From: Leptolyngbyaceae cyanobacterium JSC-12 | GTDB lineage: Bacteria > Cyanobacteriota > Cyanobacteriia > Leptolyngbyales > Leptolyngbyaceae | DNA length: 64,000 bases | Reading direction: 5' to 3' | Assembly: GCA_000309945.1 (NCBI GenBank) | Contig: CM001633.1 | Span: 4,877,793 to 4,941,792 of the forward strand | Shown: positions 36,376 to 44,703 of the stretch, piece by piece | Numbering within the stretch: position 1 is the first letter of the stretch | How the letters are laid out: each line of letters starts with the position of its first letter | Notes under the pieces: generated by a model | What the model was told of the DNA's origin: nothing | What the model saw: only the letters and a program-made list of their open reading frames with translations | Database searches by the model: none | Made by a program: the position numbers and the translations under genes

Positions 36376-36713
36376 GATTCATTGTTCCTTTTAAGCAAAT
36401 GAAATTAACGTCATTACTCATGAGTGGAATCATGGATTATGCCAGTATGTACGGATTGGATACTAAAGATCACTCAAATGTGGGAGATAGTTGCGATCGC
36501 CTCTTTATGTTCCTTTTTAAAGGCATCCCTGGGTTTGAGTTGTTTTTTGTCCTGACATTTCATCCACATTTCACATCTTTCCGGTGGTTAGCTCCGTCCG
36601 GCAACCCAAAGCGCTAATCTGGAAACAAGTGATTGTAAACTGTTACATTACTGCTTATTCAGCCGCCATTAGGCAAACGCTATCCTTAACTTACCAGACA
36701 TCCCAGCACCATC
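36376..36713. other. Intergenic region before ffh
   Basis: Contains one HIP1 octamer and a short plus-strand frame (36399-36617) that shows no ribosome site or motif. It must hold the ffh promoter and that of the divergent GAF gene. No other structure was seen. Confidence 0.4.
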
Positions 36714-38177
36714 ATGTTTGAAGCGCTTTCTGAACGTTTAGAATCAGCCTGGAAAACGCTACGCGGTCAGGACAAAATCTCCGAGTCCAACATTAAAGAA
36801 GCCGTGCGGGAAGTGCGGCGAGCTTTGTTGGAAGCAGATGTTAACCTTCAAGTGGTCAAAGACTTTGTAGCGGGGGTAGAAAGAAAAGCCCAGGGCGCAG
36901 AAGTTATTAAGGGGGTGCGTCCGGATCAGCAGTTTGTTGAAATTGTTTACACCGAACTGGTTCAAGTAATGGGGGAGACAAACTCGCCTCTGGCAGAGGT
37001 TGAACCTGCTCCCACAATTGTCTTAATGGCAGGGTTACAGGGGACTGGAAAAACCACAGCAACTGCAAAGCTAGCCCTGCACTTGCGCAAGGAGAATCGT
37101 AGCACGATGCTGGTTGCCACAGATGTGTATCGTCCTGCCGCGATCGACCAGCTTATTACGTTGGGTAAACAAATCGATGTGCCTGTGTTTGAACTTGGTA
37201 AAGATGCGAACCCCGTTGAGATTGCCCGTCAAGGAGTTGAAAAAGCGAAAGCCGATGGGATCAATACTGTCATCATTGACACGGCTGGTCGCCTCCAAAT
37301 TGACCAGGATATGATGGCAGAACTGGCACAAATTAAGGAAGCCGTTCAGCCTCACGAAGTCTTGCTGGTTGTGGATGCTATGACCGGGCAAGAAGCGGCA
37401 AATCTGACCCGCACCTTCCATGAGCAAATTGGCATTACTGGAGCCATCCTCACCAAAATGGATGGTGATACACGCGGTGGAGCAGCCCTCTCCGTCCGAC
37501 AAATCTCTGGACAACCCATCAAGTTTATTGGAACGGGGGAAAAAGTAGAAGCCCTTCAACCCTTCTATCCAGATCGCATGGCATCGCGCATTTTGGGGAT
37601 GGGTGATGTCTTAACGTTAGTCGAAAAAGCTCGTGAGGAAGTTGATCTTGTAGAAGCTGAAAAAATGCAGGAGAAAATTCTCTCTGCCAAGTTTGACTTT
37701 ACAGACTTTCTCAAGCAAACCCGTTTACTCAAAACCATGGGATCTCTTGGCGGCATTATGAAGCTGATCCCAGGAATGAACAAAATTAGCAGCGATCAGC
37801 TTGAAAAAGGTGAGTCTGAGTTGAAGAAGGCAGAGTCGATGATCAACTCGATGACGCCAGAAGAGCGCAAAAATCCTGATCTCCTGGCGAGTTCTCCAAG
37901 CCGCCGCCGTCGAATTGCCCGTGGCTCTGGTTACCGGGAAGCAGACGTGAGCGATCTGGTAAACAAGTTTCAAAAGATGCGGAACATGATGCAGATGATG
38001 GGCAAAGGTCAGTTTCCTGGGATGCCTGGAATGGCAGGAGGTGCTGGCGACATGAACCCAATGGCAGGGAACGCTTATAGAGGTGGACAACCTGGATGGC
38101 GTGGTTATCCAGGCGGGGGGGCACCCGCTAAGAAAAAGAAAAAGGAGAAGAAGAAGAAGGGCTTCGGCACTTTGTAG
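36714..38177 (+). CDS. ffh: Signal recognition particle protein
   Basis: A 487-residue SRP54 homolog. The N domain starts MFEALSERLESAWKTLRGQD. GTPase motifs follow: AGLQGTGKTTATAKLA (P-loop), DVYRPAAIDQL, DTAGRLQID, and TKMDGDTRGGAALS. The M domain has the methionine-rich MRNMMQMMGKGQFPGMPGMA and a basic tail ending KKKKKEKKKKGFGTL. It binds 4.5S RNA and signal peptides and targets proteins to the membrane with FtsY. Length is normal. It converges with the HTH gene at 38232. Confidence 0.96.
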   Translation: MFEALSERLESAWKTLRGQDKISESNIKEAVREVRRALLEADVNLQVVKDFVAGVERKAQGAEVIKGVRPDQQFVEIVYTELVQVMGETNSPLAEVEPAPTIVLMAGLQGTGKTTATAKLALHLRKENRSTMLVATDVYRPAAIDQLITLGKQIDVPVFELGKDANPVEIARQGVEKAKADGINTVIIDTAGRLQIDQDMMAELAQIKEAVQPHEVLLVVDAMTGQEAANLTRTFHEQIGITGAILTKMDGDTRGGAALSVRQISGQPIKFIGTGEKVEALQPFYPDRMASRILGMGDVLTLVEKAREEVDLVEAEKMQEKILSAKFDFTDFLKQTRLLKTMGSLGGIMKLIPGMNKISSDQLEKGESELKKAESMINSMTPEERKNPDLLASSPSRRRRIARGSGYREADVSDLVNKFQKMRNMMQMMGKGQFPGMPGMAGGAGDMNPMAGNAYRGGQPGWRGYPGGGAPAKKKKKEKKKKGFGTL

Positions 38178-38231
38178 CAGTAGTAGGTCTCTCAGCGATC
38201 GCAATCCTATTGAAAGCATACAAAGCCAGAC

Positions 38232-38852
38232 TCAAGCCCCTTGTCTTTTCCGGCTACGAGTTGCACGTGCCTTAGATTGGGCTTCCTTAGCTGTCTTGGT
38301 GGCCGTTGAGCGAGTTTGTTTGGTCACAGGTTGTTTTACCGTCGCTTCAGTTCCGGTTTTTGTTTTGGCGGCGACTGTTGCTTTCCCACGTCCGCGAGTA
38401 GTCTTTGTTGCGGTTGCATTTTCACTACTCGCAGAAGGCTGGGTTGAGTTTTTAGCGCCTCCTAAACTCTTGGTAGATGATCGTGACTTTGCAACTTCAG
38501 CCGTGGAAGATGTTGGCATTTCCACATCTGCTCTTGTTTTCCGACCTCTGTGAGTTCCGGTTTTTGCAGATTGTTCTTTGGTACTTCGCCGCCGCCCTGA
38601 AGGAACATAGTTTTTGAGTGTGAATGCGCTAATTTTAATCCCCTTTTCTGTTAGCATTGCGGCTAACTCTTGATAGCTATACCCTTTAGCCAGTGCCCCT
38701 CTAACAGAGTCACGCATCAGGTCGATCGCCTCTCTCAGCGATAATTCCTCTTTAGGCTTTTCTGGTAACGATTGCAGGAACGCATTCGTGTCCTTAATCG
38801 AAGCTTGTTTAACCGCGGCTGCTTTAGGCCTCTTAGTCGTCACTGGTGCCAT
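38232..38852 (-). CDS. HTH DNA-binding protein with histone H1-like basic tail
   Basis: A 206-residue protein. Residues ~35-85 form a helical domain (LSLREAIDLMRDSVRGALAK, then GYSYQELAAMLTEKGIKIS and AFTLKNYVP) that reads as a helix-turn-helix. From about residue 90 to the end it is composed almost only of Lys, Arg, Ala, Ser, Thr and Gly, like histone H1 tails and other chromosome-binding proteins. The domain resembles those of plasmid-type TraM/MobC-like or nucleoid proteins. No gene partner is evident. Likely a nucleoid-associated or regulatory DNA-binding protein; the exact family is not recognised. Confidence 0.7.
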   Translation of the reverse strand: MAPVTTKRPKAAAVKQASIKDTNAFLQSLPEKPKEELSLREAIDLMRDSVRGALAKGYSYQELAAMLTEKGIKISAFTLKNYVPSGRRRSTKEQSAKTGTHRGRKTRADVEMPTSSTAEVAKSRSSTKSLGGAKNSTQPSASSENATATKTTRGRGKATVAAKTKTGTEATVKQPVTKQTRSTATKTAKEAQSKARATRSRKRQGA

Positions 38853-39252
38853 TTTCTTGATTACCTTGAAGCGAGTTGTATCTAAATAATTCTATGCCCA
38901 AACTCTTGACTTGGATACAGCTTTCTAATGCATTGATATTCAAGAAAACCAAGCCAAACACTCGCATTTCTAACTCAGCGAATTGGTTTGTTCGTGCTCT
39001 AGATAGAACTTGAGCAATGGAACATCAGGTATTAGTCAAATTGCTTCTATCGCTGCTTGGAGGCTTAAATACAATTCTTCAACGATTGATGATAATAGCA
39101 GGTTAGTTTTTGCTTCTAATCTGAATCCAAAACAAACTGCACTAGGTCAAACTATCATCCTCTTACAAGGCTATTTAAGTACTTACGTACTGATAAGTGA
39201 TTGGCTGAGTTTAGTTGCACATCTCTATAGAATCGTCTTAAAGGTCTGGTAG
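38853..39252. other. Intergenic region upstream of the ppk1 remnant
   Basis: AT-rich DNA with no recognisable gene. It does not read as the N-terminal part of polyphosphate kinase in any frame I checked, so the 5' end of that gene seems to have been lost or replaced here. A short frame at 39010-39252 has no supporting feature. Confidence 0.4.
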
Positions 39253-40409
39253 TGTGTCCTGTGGAAGCGCTATTTTCTGGAATGACTGTTCAAGAGTATG
39301 GCTTCTTCCGTATTACCCATGATGCCGATTTGGAGGGGCAAGAATACGAGACAGATGATTGATTGCTGGCGATCAAGCAGGAACTACGAAAGCGTCGGCT
39401 GGGCGGCTCTGCAGTATGGCTTGAGATCCAATTCACAATGCCCGATTCGTTACGTATTCCATTAGTTGAGGAGTTTCAACTTACTGCAAATGATGTCTAT
39501 GAAGTAGATGGAATTCTTAATCTCAAGGATTTGTTTTCATTTCTGTCATTGCCTCTCCCGGAACTTAAAGATGCACCCTGGGTGCCGATAATTCCACCCA
39601 GACTTAAGCAGGTGAACAAATTTGAAACGGAAGAAGCATTTGAAAAACAAGAAACCTTAGAGGATATTTTCTCGGTCATTCGTCAGGGCGATATCTTAGT
39701 GCATCATCCTTATGAATCGTTTACTGCAACGGTTCAGCACTTTATTACTCAAGCAGCATCGAATCCAAAAGTCCTGGCAATTAAGATGACGCTGTATCGT
39801 ACATCTGGTGACTCGTCGATTGTCAGAGCGCTCATTTCTGCTGCTGAAAATGGCAAACAGGCTGGAGTGTTAGTCGAACTAAAGCTCGATTTGATGAAGC
39901 CAACAATATTGCTTGGGCGCGTAGACTTGAGGCGGCTGGAGTGAATGATGAATGCCCTCGTTGATCCTGCAATAATCCGCACGCTTTATGAAGCCTCGCA
40001 AGCAGGCGTTGAAATTGATCTAGTGGTTCGTGGAATATGTTGTTTACGTCCAAGTCTTCCTGGCATCAGCGAAACGATTCGAGTCGTTAGTATTGTAGGG
40101 CGGTTTTTGGAACACTCCCGCATTTTCTGGTTCCATAACAATCGACAAGAAGAATTCTATATTGGGAGTGCTGATTGGATGACCCGCAATCTCGATCGCC
40201 GCGTAGAAGCCGTTATTCCAGTTGAAGATCCTAAACTGGTTCAGCAACTCAAAGACGTCATGACGATTTTGATGGCAGATAATCGTCACGCCTGGGATTT
40301 GCAATCCGATGATACCTATATTCAACGCCAACCCACTGCCGACGAGGAAGAACGCAGTGCTCAAGTCATTTTGATGCAGAAAGCAATAGCAGCCTCTGAG
40401 CAAGAGTAA
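39253..40409 (+). pseudogene. ppk1: Polyphosphate kinase remnant (truncated, frameshifted, internal deletion)
   Basis: The frame from about 39253 reads FSGMTVQEYGFFRITHDADL, matching the PPK1 N-terminal region, but a TGA stop follows at 39358. Translation reopens at once with LLAIKQELRKRRLGG and continues through EVDGILNLKDLFSF, SLPLPELKDAPW and VLAIKMTLYRTSGDSSIVRAL, all PPK1 hallmarks. At about 39890 a one-base deletion shifts the frame. The following frame (from 39945) reads [20 protein letters not shown] to the normal C-terminus, but it joins directly after RRLEAAGV: the segment that should contain the catalytic histidines (KTH and the NYNPKTA region) is missing. So 5' truncation, stop, frameshift and an active-site deletion have all occurred. 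Function is lost. Confidence 0.88.
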
Positions 40410-40453
40410 GGAATCTTGCTATTCTGGAAAAGCTCCTAAATTCCCACGCGATT

Positions 40454-41809
40454 GTGTCTCAAGATCCACGCCTGCTTGCTTTATCGGCACTTCGAGAAAT
40501 TCAACGAGGAGCTTTTGCCGATGTTGTATTAGACAATCTCTTACAGCAAGTAAGGTTGAATTCTCCCGATAAACGTCTACTAACTGAACTGGTTTATGGA
40601 ATTATTCGGCAGCAGCGCACCCTCGATGCGTTGATCGATCAATTGGGTAAAAAGCGGAGTCATCAACAGCCCCCCGATTTGCGACGAATTCTGCACTTGG
40701 GGCTATATCAACTGCGGTATCTTACTCATATCCCAGTTTCTGCGGCAGTGAATACAACTGTAGAACTGGCAAAAAAGAGCGGTTTTGCAGGACTTTCAGG
40801 CGTGGTCAATGGTTTGTTACGTCAGTACGATCGCCTGGCTGCTTCTGCTATCGATCCGCTTATCTTACCCAGCCATCCCACTCAGCATCTTGGCATTCTC
40901 TACAGCTACCCCGACTGGATTGTGGATATCTGGTTGCAGCAATTTGGATGGTCGGAAACGGAGCAACTTTGCCGCTGGCTGAATCAGCCCCCTTCGATTG
41001 ATTTGCGGGTAAATCGGCTGAAGACTACGGTGGAAAATGTAGAAGCTGCTATGCAAACAGCAGGTGTGAAGGTTGTGCGAGTTCCGCCGCTCCCCTATGC
41101 TCTGCGACTAGTGGAACATGTGGGACGAATTCAAGACTTGCCAGGGTTTCAGGATGGTTGGTGGGTGGTTCAGGATTGCAGTGCTCAACTAGTGAGTTAT
41201 CTACTTGATCCCCAACCGGGTGAAGTTGTGATTGATGCCTGCGCGGCCCCCGGTGGCAAAACGACTCACATTGCCGAATTGATGAATGATCAGGGAACGG
41301 TGTGGGCGTGTGATAAAACTTCCTCTCGGCTTAAGAAATTAGAGCAAAATTGCGATCGCCTCCAGCTTCAGTCCATCCGCATTCATCATGGGGATAGTCG
41401 TGTCTTACCCCGGTTCAATCAGCCAGCTGATCGAGTTTTGCTAGATGCCCCTTGCTCTGGTTTAGGTACTTTGCATCGTCATGCAGACGCTCGCTGGCGA
41501 CAAACTCCTGATACAGTGAACCAACTGGTTTCTTTGCAATGCGCGCTCTTAGAACAAGCTGCCTCCTGGATCAAAGCCAATGGTGTCTTAGTCTATGCAA
41601 CCTGCACCTTGCATCCTGCTGAAAACGAACAAATCATTCAGCAGTTTTTAGAAACGCATCCCGACTGGCAACTAGTGGTTCCATCTGCCTCATCCCTGGT
41701 TTCCAAGTTTGCAACTGGAGATGGATGGATCAAAATCTTGCCCCATCACCATGCAATGGATGGCTTTTTCATGGCACGCCTAGAACGACAAGGTGGACTC
41801 AAACCCTAA
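40454..41809 (+). CDS. rsmB: 16S rRNA (cytosine-967-C5)-methyltransferase
   Basis: A 451-residue NOL1/NOP2/Sun-family enzyme that methylates C967 of 16S rRNA with SAM. The N-terminal NusB-like RNA-binding part is seen in LALSALREIQRGAFADVVLD and LLTELVYGIIRQQRTLD. The methyltransferase domain has VIDACAAPGGKTTHIAELM (SAM motif I), LLDAPCSGLGTLHRHADARW (first Cys) and YATCTLHPAENE (catalytic Cys). Start is GTG 40454; no ATG fits the family's N-terminus. It lies 44 bp after the ppk1 remnant. Confidence 0.94.
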   Translation: MSQDPRLLALSALREIQRGAFADVVLDNLLQQVRLNSPDKRLLTELVYGIIRQQRTLDALIDQLGKKRSHQQPPDLRRILHLGLYQLRYLTHIPVSAAVNTTVELAKKSGFAGLSGVVNGLLRQYDRLAASAIDPLILPSHPTQHLGILYSYPDWIVDIWLQQFGWSETEQLCRWLNQPPSIDLRVNRLKTTVENVEAAMQTAGVKVVRVPPLPYALRLVEHVGRIQDLPGFQDGWWVVQDCSAQLVSYLLDPQPGEVVIDACAAPGGKTTHIAELMNDQGTVWACDKTSSRLKKLEQNCDRLQLQSIRIHHGDSRVLPRFNQPADRVLLDAPCSGLGTLHRHADARWRQTPDTVNQLVSLQCALLEQAASWIKANGVLVYATCTLHPAENEQIIQQFLETHPDWQLVVPSASSLVSKFATGDGWIKILPHHHAMDGFFMARLERQGGLKP

Positions 41810-41892
41810 AACTTACAGCAATTTTTGATTACTTTTGCTGGACTGCCCTATGTTAACGGTAGCCACTTGTTGAAGTACAGGGAGTGTCACAC

Positions 41893-42309
41893 ATGACAAC
41901 AGCCAGCCCAAATACAAAAACCTTGATGAAAATCTTGATTGGAACCGCGTGGATTGATGGCAAGATTCAGCCAGAAGAACGAGAGTATTTGCATCGCATT
42001 GCTCAGGAGAAAGGCATTGCAGAGGAACCAGATATTCAACCTCTGCTGTATGAATTTAGACCAGTGCCACCGGAAGAATGTTACGGATGGGTCAAACAAT
42101 ATCTGGGCGATCGCCCCACGTCCGAATCGTGTCAACAATTATTAGAAGCAATTAGCGGTCTGATTTATAGCGACGGAGAAGTTGCCACTGAAGAGGCAAA
42201 ACTGCTGGCTGAACTTCAAAACATGGAAGCAGGGAACGAGAATACCAGTAATTCAGTCATCAGCGCGATTCGCAACCTGTATCAACGTTGGGTTGCCAAA
42301 CTAGACTAG
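41893..42309 (+). CDS. TerB-like (tellurite-resistance family) protein
   Basis: A 138-residue helical protein of the TerB/DjlA-N type: TLMKILIGTAWIDGKIQPEE with the DGxIxxxE motif near residue 20, then ISGLIYSDGEVATEEAKLLA, a second copy of the same motif. The two acidic motifs are typical metal-associated sites in this family. Start ATG 41893 is preferred because GGAG lies about 10 nt upstream; GTG 41884 in frame is the alternative. Its role is not known in cyanobacteria. It stands alone. Confidence 0.75.
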   Translation: MTTASPNTKTLMKILIGTAWIDGKIQPEEREYLHRIAQEKGIAEEPDIQPLLYEFRPVPPEECYGWVKQYLGDRPTSESCQQLLEAISGLIYSDGEVATEEAKLLAELQNMEAGNENTSNSVISAIRNLYQRWVAKLD

Positions 42310-42414
42310 TCAAGGTCAGGTGTAGGCTGAATTGCGAGCGTCTCCATTTCCCACACCTGATCTGACTTGCAGCCACGTATGTGATTACCTGGCTCATCTA
42401 TTGCCCAAATTTGC

Positions 42415-42630
42415 TTATACTCCTGGATTTTCAGTATCTTTTATCTCTGGAACGATATCAGGACGTGCCTTATCTTCCCAACCTACGGGACGCTTGGAGT
42501 TGTACCAGGCAATAGAACCGATGCTCACGGCTGCCAGGAAGCCAACAACATATACGGCTGTAAACCAGGTCGGGAATTGCCCGCCTTGCTTAACAGGAAC
42601 TTCCATGAATAAACTCAGTAACAGATCCAT
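42415..42630 (-). CDS. Small single-helix photosystem II-associated-type membrane protein (possibly Psb35-related)
   Basis: A 71-residue protein with one transmembrane helix (WFTAVYVVGFLAAVSIGSIAW) flanked by VPVKQGGQFPT and WYNSKRPVGWEDKARPD. Start ATG 42630 has AAAGGAG about 8 nt upstream, which beats the earlier in-frame codon. The pattern IGSxAWYNSKRPxGWE is conserved in small cyanobacterial membrane proteins; I recall this as related to Psb35 (PSII assembly), but I am not certain. It lies 3' of the Hlip gene on the same strand, separated by a terminator, so it is probably transcribed independently. Confidence 0.7.
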   Translation of the reverse strand: MDLLLSLFMEVPVKQGGQFPTWFTAVYVVGFLAAVSIGSIAWYNSKRPVGWEDKARPDIVPEIKDTENPGV

Positions 42631-42745
42631 ATAAGGCACTCCTTTGCATCTAGATAGTTTACTGAATCTTTAATCGATTACAGACCTGAGTATATCAAGC
42701 CATCTCCTCCAGGTCTGATGCTCTGCTCGGTCCAGAGCAATAAGC

Positions 42746-42784
42746 CATCAAAATAAACAGGGATACTAATAGCAGCATCCCTGT
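42746..42784 (-). terminator. Rho-independent terminator of the Hlip gene
   Basis: On the minus strand ACAGGGAT (42784-42777) pairs with ATCCCTGT (42764-42757), eight perfect base pairs with a 12-nt loop, followed by TTATTTT. It lies about 70 nt after the hli stop codon. Confidence 0.75.
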
Positions 42785-42853
42785 CATTGAACATCATTCA
42801 AAGTCGTTGCCTGCAACATTAACAGCGAATGATTAAGCAGGATGAAAATGTGA

Positions 42854-43024
42854 CTAACCTAAACCTAACCAAGACAACAGACCTTGACCAGTAACATATT
42901 CAATGGCTAGGGCTAAAGCAAAGCCAATCATAGCTGCACGACCATTTAAACGTTCAGCGTACTCATTGAAACCAAATTTAGGTTCAGACACTTTTGGAGA
43001 AACAGTCGGTTGTTGTTGAGTCAT
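42854..43024 (-). CDS. hli: High-light-inducible protein (Hlip, CAB/ELIP/HLIP family)
   Basis: A 56-residue one-helix protein with the chlorophyll-binding motif: ERLNGRAAMIGFALALAIEY, including E-x-x-N-G-R-x-A-M-x-G-F. Hlips bind chlorophyll and carotenoid, dissipate excess energy and protect photosystem II assembly intermediates. Start ATG 43024, since the upstream frame offers only TTG. A possible HLR1 (RpaB-binding) element lies about 73 bp upstream. A terminator follows. Confidence 0.95.
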   Translation of the reverse strand: MTQQQPTVSPKVSEPKFGFNEYAERLNGRAAMIGFALALAIEYVTGQGLLSWLGLG

Positions 43025-43469
43025 GTCCTTTACCCCAGTAGATACTTTACACAATCGAGAACGATGAGCCTGTAACTGAAAGCGATCGCCTCGCTTGTTA
43101 CATTTCTTTACTTTTCATCTTTATTGTAGAAATAAATTGTGATTCGTCAACGGTCAAACCCAAAATTTGTAGAAATCTGTCAGCCTTGACCTCACCTGAC
43201 CTATCACCCTATCCCGGTAAACCGCCTCTTCTAGTACGGATATTTCAACCGGAATCTCTCTTGTGATAGCCCTCAAGCTGATCGGAAGACGGTAGATTAA
43301 TAGAGGGAACGAATTTATAACTCTTAACAAAAGGTTATCGTTTCTCAGAAACTCAGGTTAACCCTGTAAGTTAGTAACTACCCAGCGCATCCAAATCGGG
43401 TGCCAAGCGGTAGACGATGTGCTCCTAAGCTCATCACCTCGATTTGACACGTCTGGTAGGCACTGTCTT
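43025..43469. other. Divergent regulatory region between hli and the DUF1517 gene
   Basis: Over 440 bp without a gene. It contains one HIP1 site, the HLR1-like element and AT-rich DNA. The frame upstream of the DUF1517 start is open but unsupported. Confidence 0.5.
43097..43114 (+). promoter_or_regulatory. HLR1-like element (RpaB binding)
   Basis: GTTACATTTCTTTACTTT matches the HLR1 pattern of two TTACA-type hexamers separated by four bases, with one mismatch in the second half. HLR1 is bound by RpaB and controls high-light genes such as hliA and psaD. It lies about 73 bp upstream of the hli ATG, in the orientation opposite to the gene. Confidence 0.4.
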
Positions 43470-44441
43470 ATGTTTAACAAGCTCATCTCCCACATCAAGC
43501 CGTTGCTCAAGCCGTTAATTGTCATTACTTTGATTGTGGCGATCGCATTTGGTCATGCAAATGATGCTTTAGCGGCGGCAGGTGGTGGTCGAATTGGTGG
43601 CGGATCATTCCGCGCGCCAACTCCTAGCCGCACCTACTCTGCACCCCGCACCTACGCGCCTCCTGGTGGTGGTTATTACCCCGGTGGGGGCATTGGTTTC
43701 CCATTTGTATTTCCCACTTTTTGGCTTTGGGGTGGCGGCGGCAGTCTATTCACTTTATTGATTTTCTTTGCAGTAGCTAGTTTCCTGGTATCGAGTTTCC
43801 GTCGTGCTCGGGAAGATAACGAGATTGGTTATGATCCAGTTGCCAACTCAACTATCAGCATCGCTCGGTTGCAGGTTGGGCTACTGGCGGATGCCCGCGA
43901 ACTGCAAGCAGACCTGAATAAAATAGCGCTATCAGCAGACACGAGTTCATCGGCTGGTTTAACCCAGGTGCTTCAGGAAACAACACTGGCGTTGTTACGT
44001 CATCCCGAATACTGGACTCATGCAAGTTCAACGGTTGAGCAGGCACGATTAGCAGGAGCAGAGGCAGAATTCAACCGAATGCTACTGACAGAACGCAGCA
44101 AATTCAGTCGTGAAATGCTTTCTAATGTAAATAACCAATTGAGACAAGCGCCGATCGATGCCGTTGTGGTTGGGGATGATGAAACGGGTTCGTTAACTAC
44201 TCAATCTTTGAACGCTCCAGGTGAGTACATCGTCGTGACATTGTTAACAGGTGTGCAGGGCAACTTGAAACTGCCAGCAATCAATAACGCTGAGGATTTG
44301 CGTCAGGCGTTAGGGGTTTTGGGAGGAATTGCTAGCGACCGCTTATTGGCTCTTGAAGTTCTGTGGACTCCTCAGGCTGAAGGAGATGTTCTCACCAGAG
44401 ATGATCTGATTGTTGAATATCCAAATCTCAAGCTGATTTAA
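43470..44441 (+). CDS. DUF1517 family membrane protein
   Basis: A 323-residue protein. A hydrophobic N-terminal helix (LIVITLIVAIAFGHANDALA) looks like a signal peptide, followed by Gly/Pro/Tyr-rich repeats (residues ~25-80: GGGRIGGGSFRAP and similar) and a second hydrophobic helix (SLFTLLIFFAVASFLVSSF). The rest is a soluble domain typical of DUF1517, which is widespread in cyanobacteria and plastids. Start ATG 43470 lies just after an open stretch lacking a ribosome site. Role unknown; a thylakoid or lumenal location is plausible. A strong terminator follows. Confidence 0.85.
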   Translation: MFNKLISHIKPLLKPLIVITLIVAIAFGHANDALAAAGGGRIGGGSFRAPTPSRTYSAPRTYAPPGGGYYPGGGIGFPFVFPTFWLWGGGGSLFTLLIFFAVASFLVSSFRRAREDNEIGYDPVANSTISIARLQVGLLADARELQADLNKIALSADTSSSAGLTQVLQETTLALLRHPEYWTHASSTVEQARLAGAEAEFNRMLLTERSKFSREMLSNVNNQLRQAPIDAVVVGDDETGSLTTQSLNAPGEYIVVTLLTGVQGNLKLPAINNAEDLRQALGVLGGIASDRLLALEVLWTPQAEGDVLTRDDLIVEYPNLKLI

Positions 44442-44536
44442 CTCTGCATACGGAACCTTCTTATCCATGTCCAAATTTGTAGCTTTTTCTTAGAAAAACC
44501 TCCAGGTTTCAAGTTGGATGTGGTTTAGGTTTGAGT

Positions 44537-44578
44537 GCTCAAAGGGAGGCTTCTTGCCTCCCTTTGAGCGTTTCTTGA
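44537..44578 (+). terminator. Rho-independent terminator of the DUF1517 gene
   Basis: GCTCAAAGGGAGGC (44537-44550) pairs perfectly over 14 bp with GCCTCCCTTTGAGC (44556-44569), with loop TTCTT. A weak T-rich tail (GTTTCTT) follows. Confidence 0.75.
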
Positions 44579-44703
44579 TGCAACCTTAATATATTCAGGC
44601 AATTTCTAAATTTGAATTACTCACCGCCTGTGTTGTACTAAAAAGCAAGGGAACACTATTCAAAGCAATCAAAATTAAAACAGTCAAACTTAGGAGGTGC
44701 CCC

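Noticed and set aside
36399-36617. 72-codon plus-strand frame before ffh
   Set aside because: No ribosome site or motif; lies in the promoter region of two divergent genes.
39010-39252. 80-codon plus-strand frame before the ppk1 remnant
   Set aside because: Not similar to the PPK1 N-terminus and without ribosome site.
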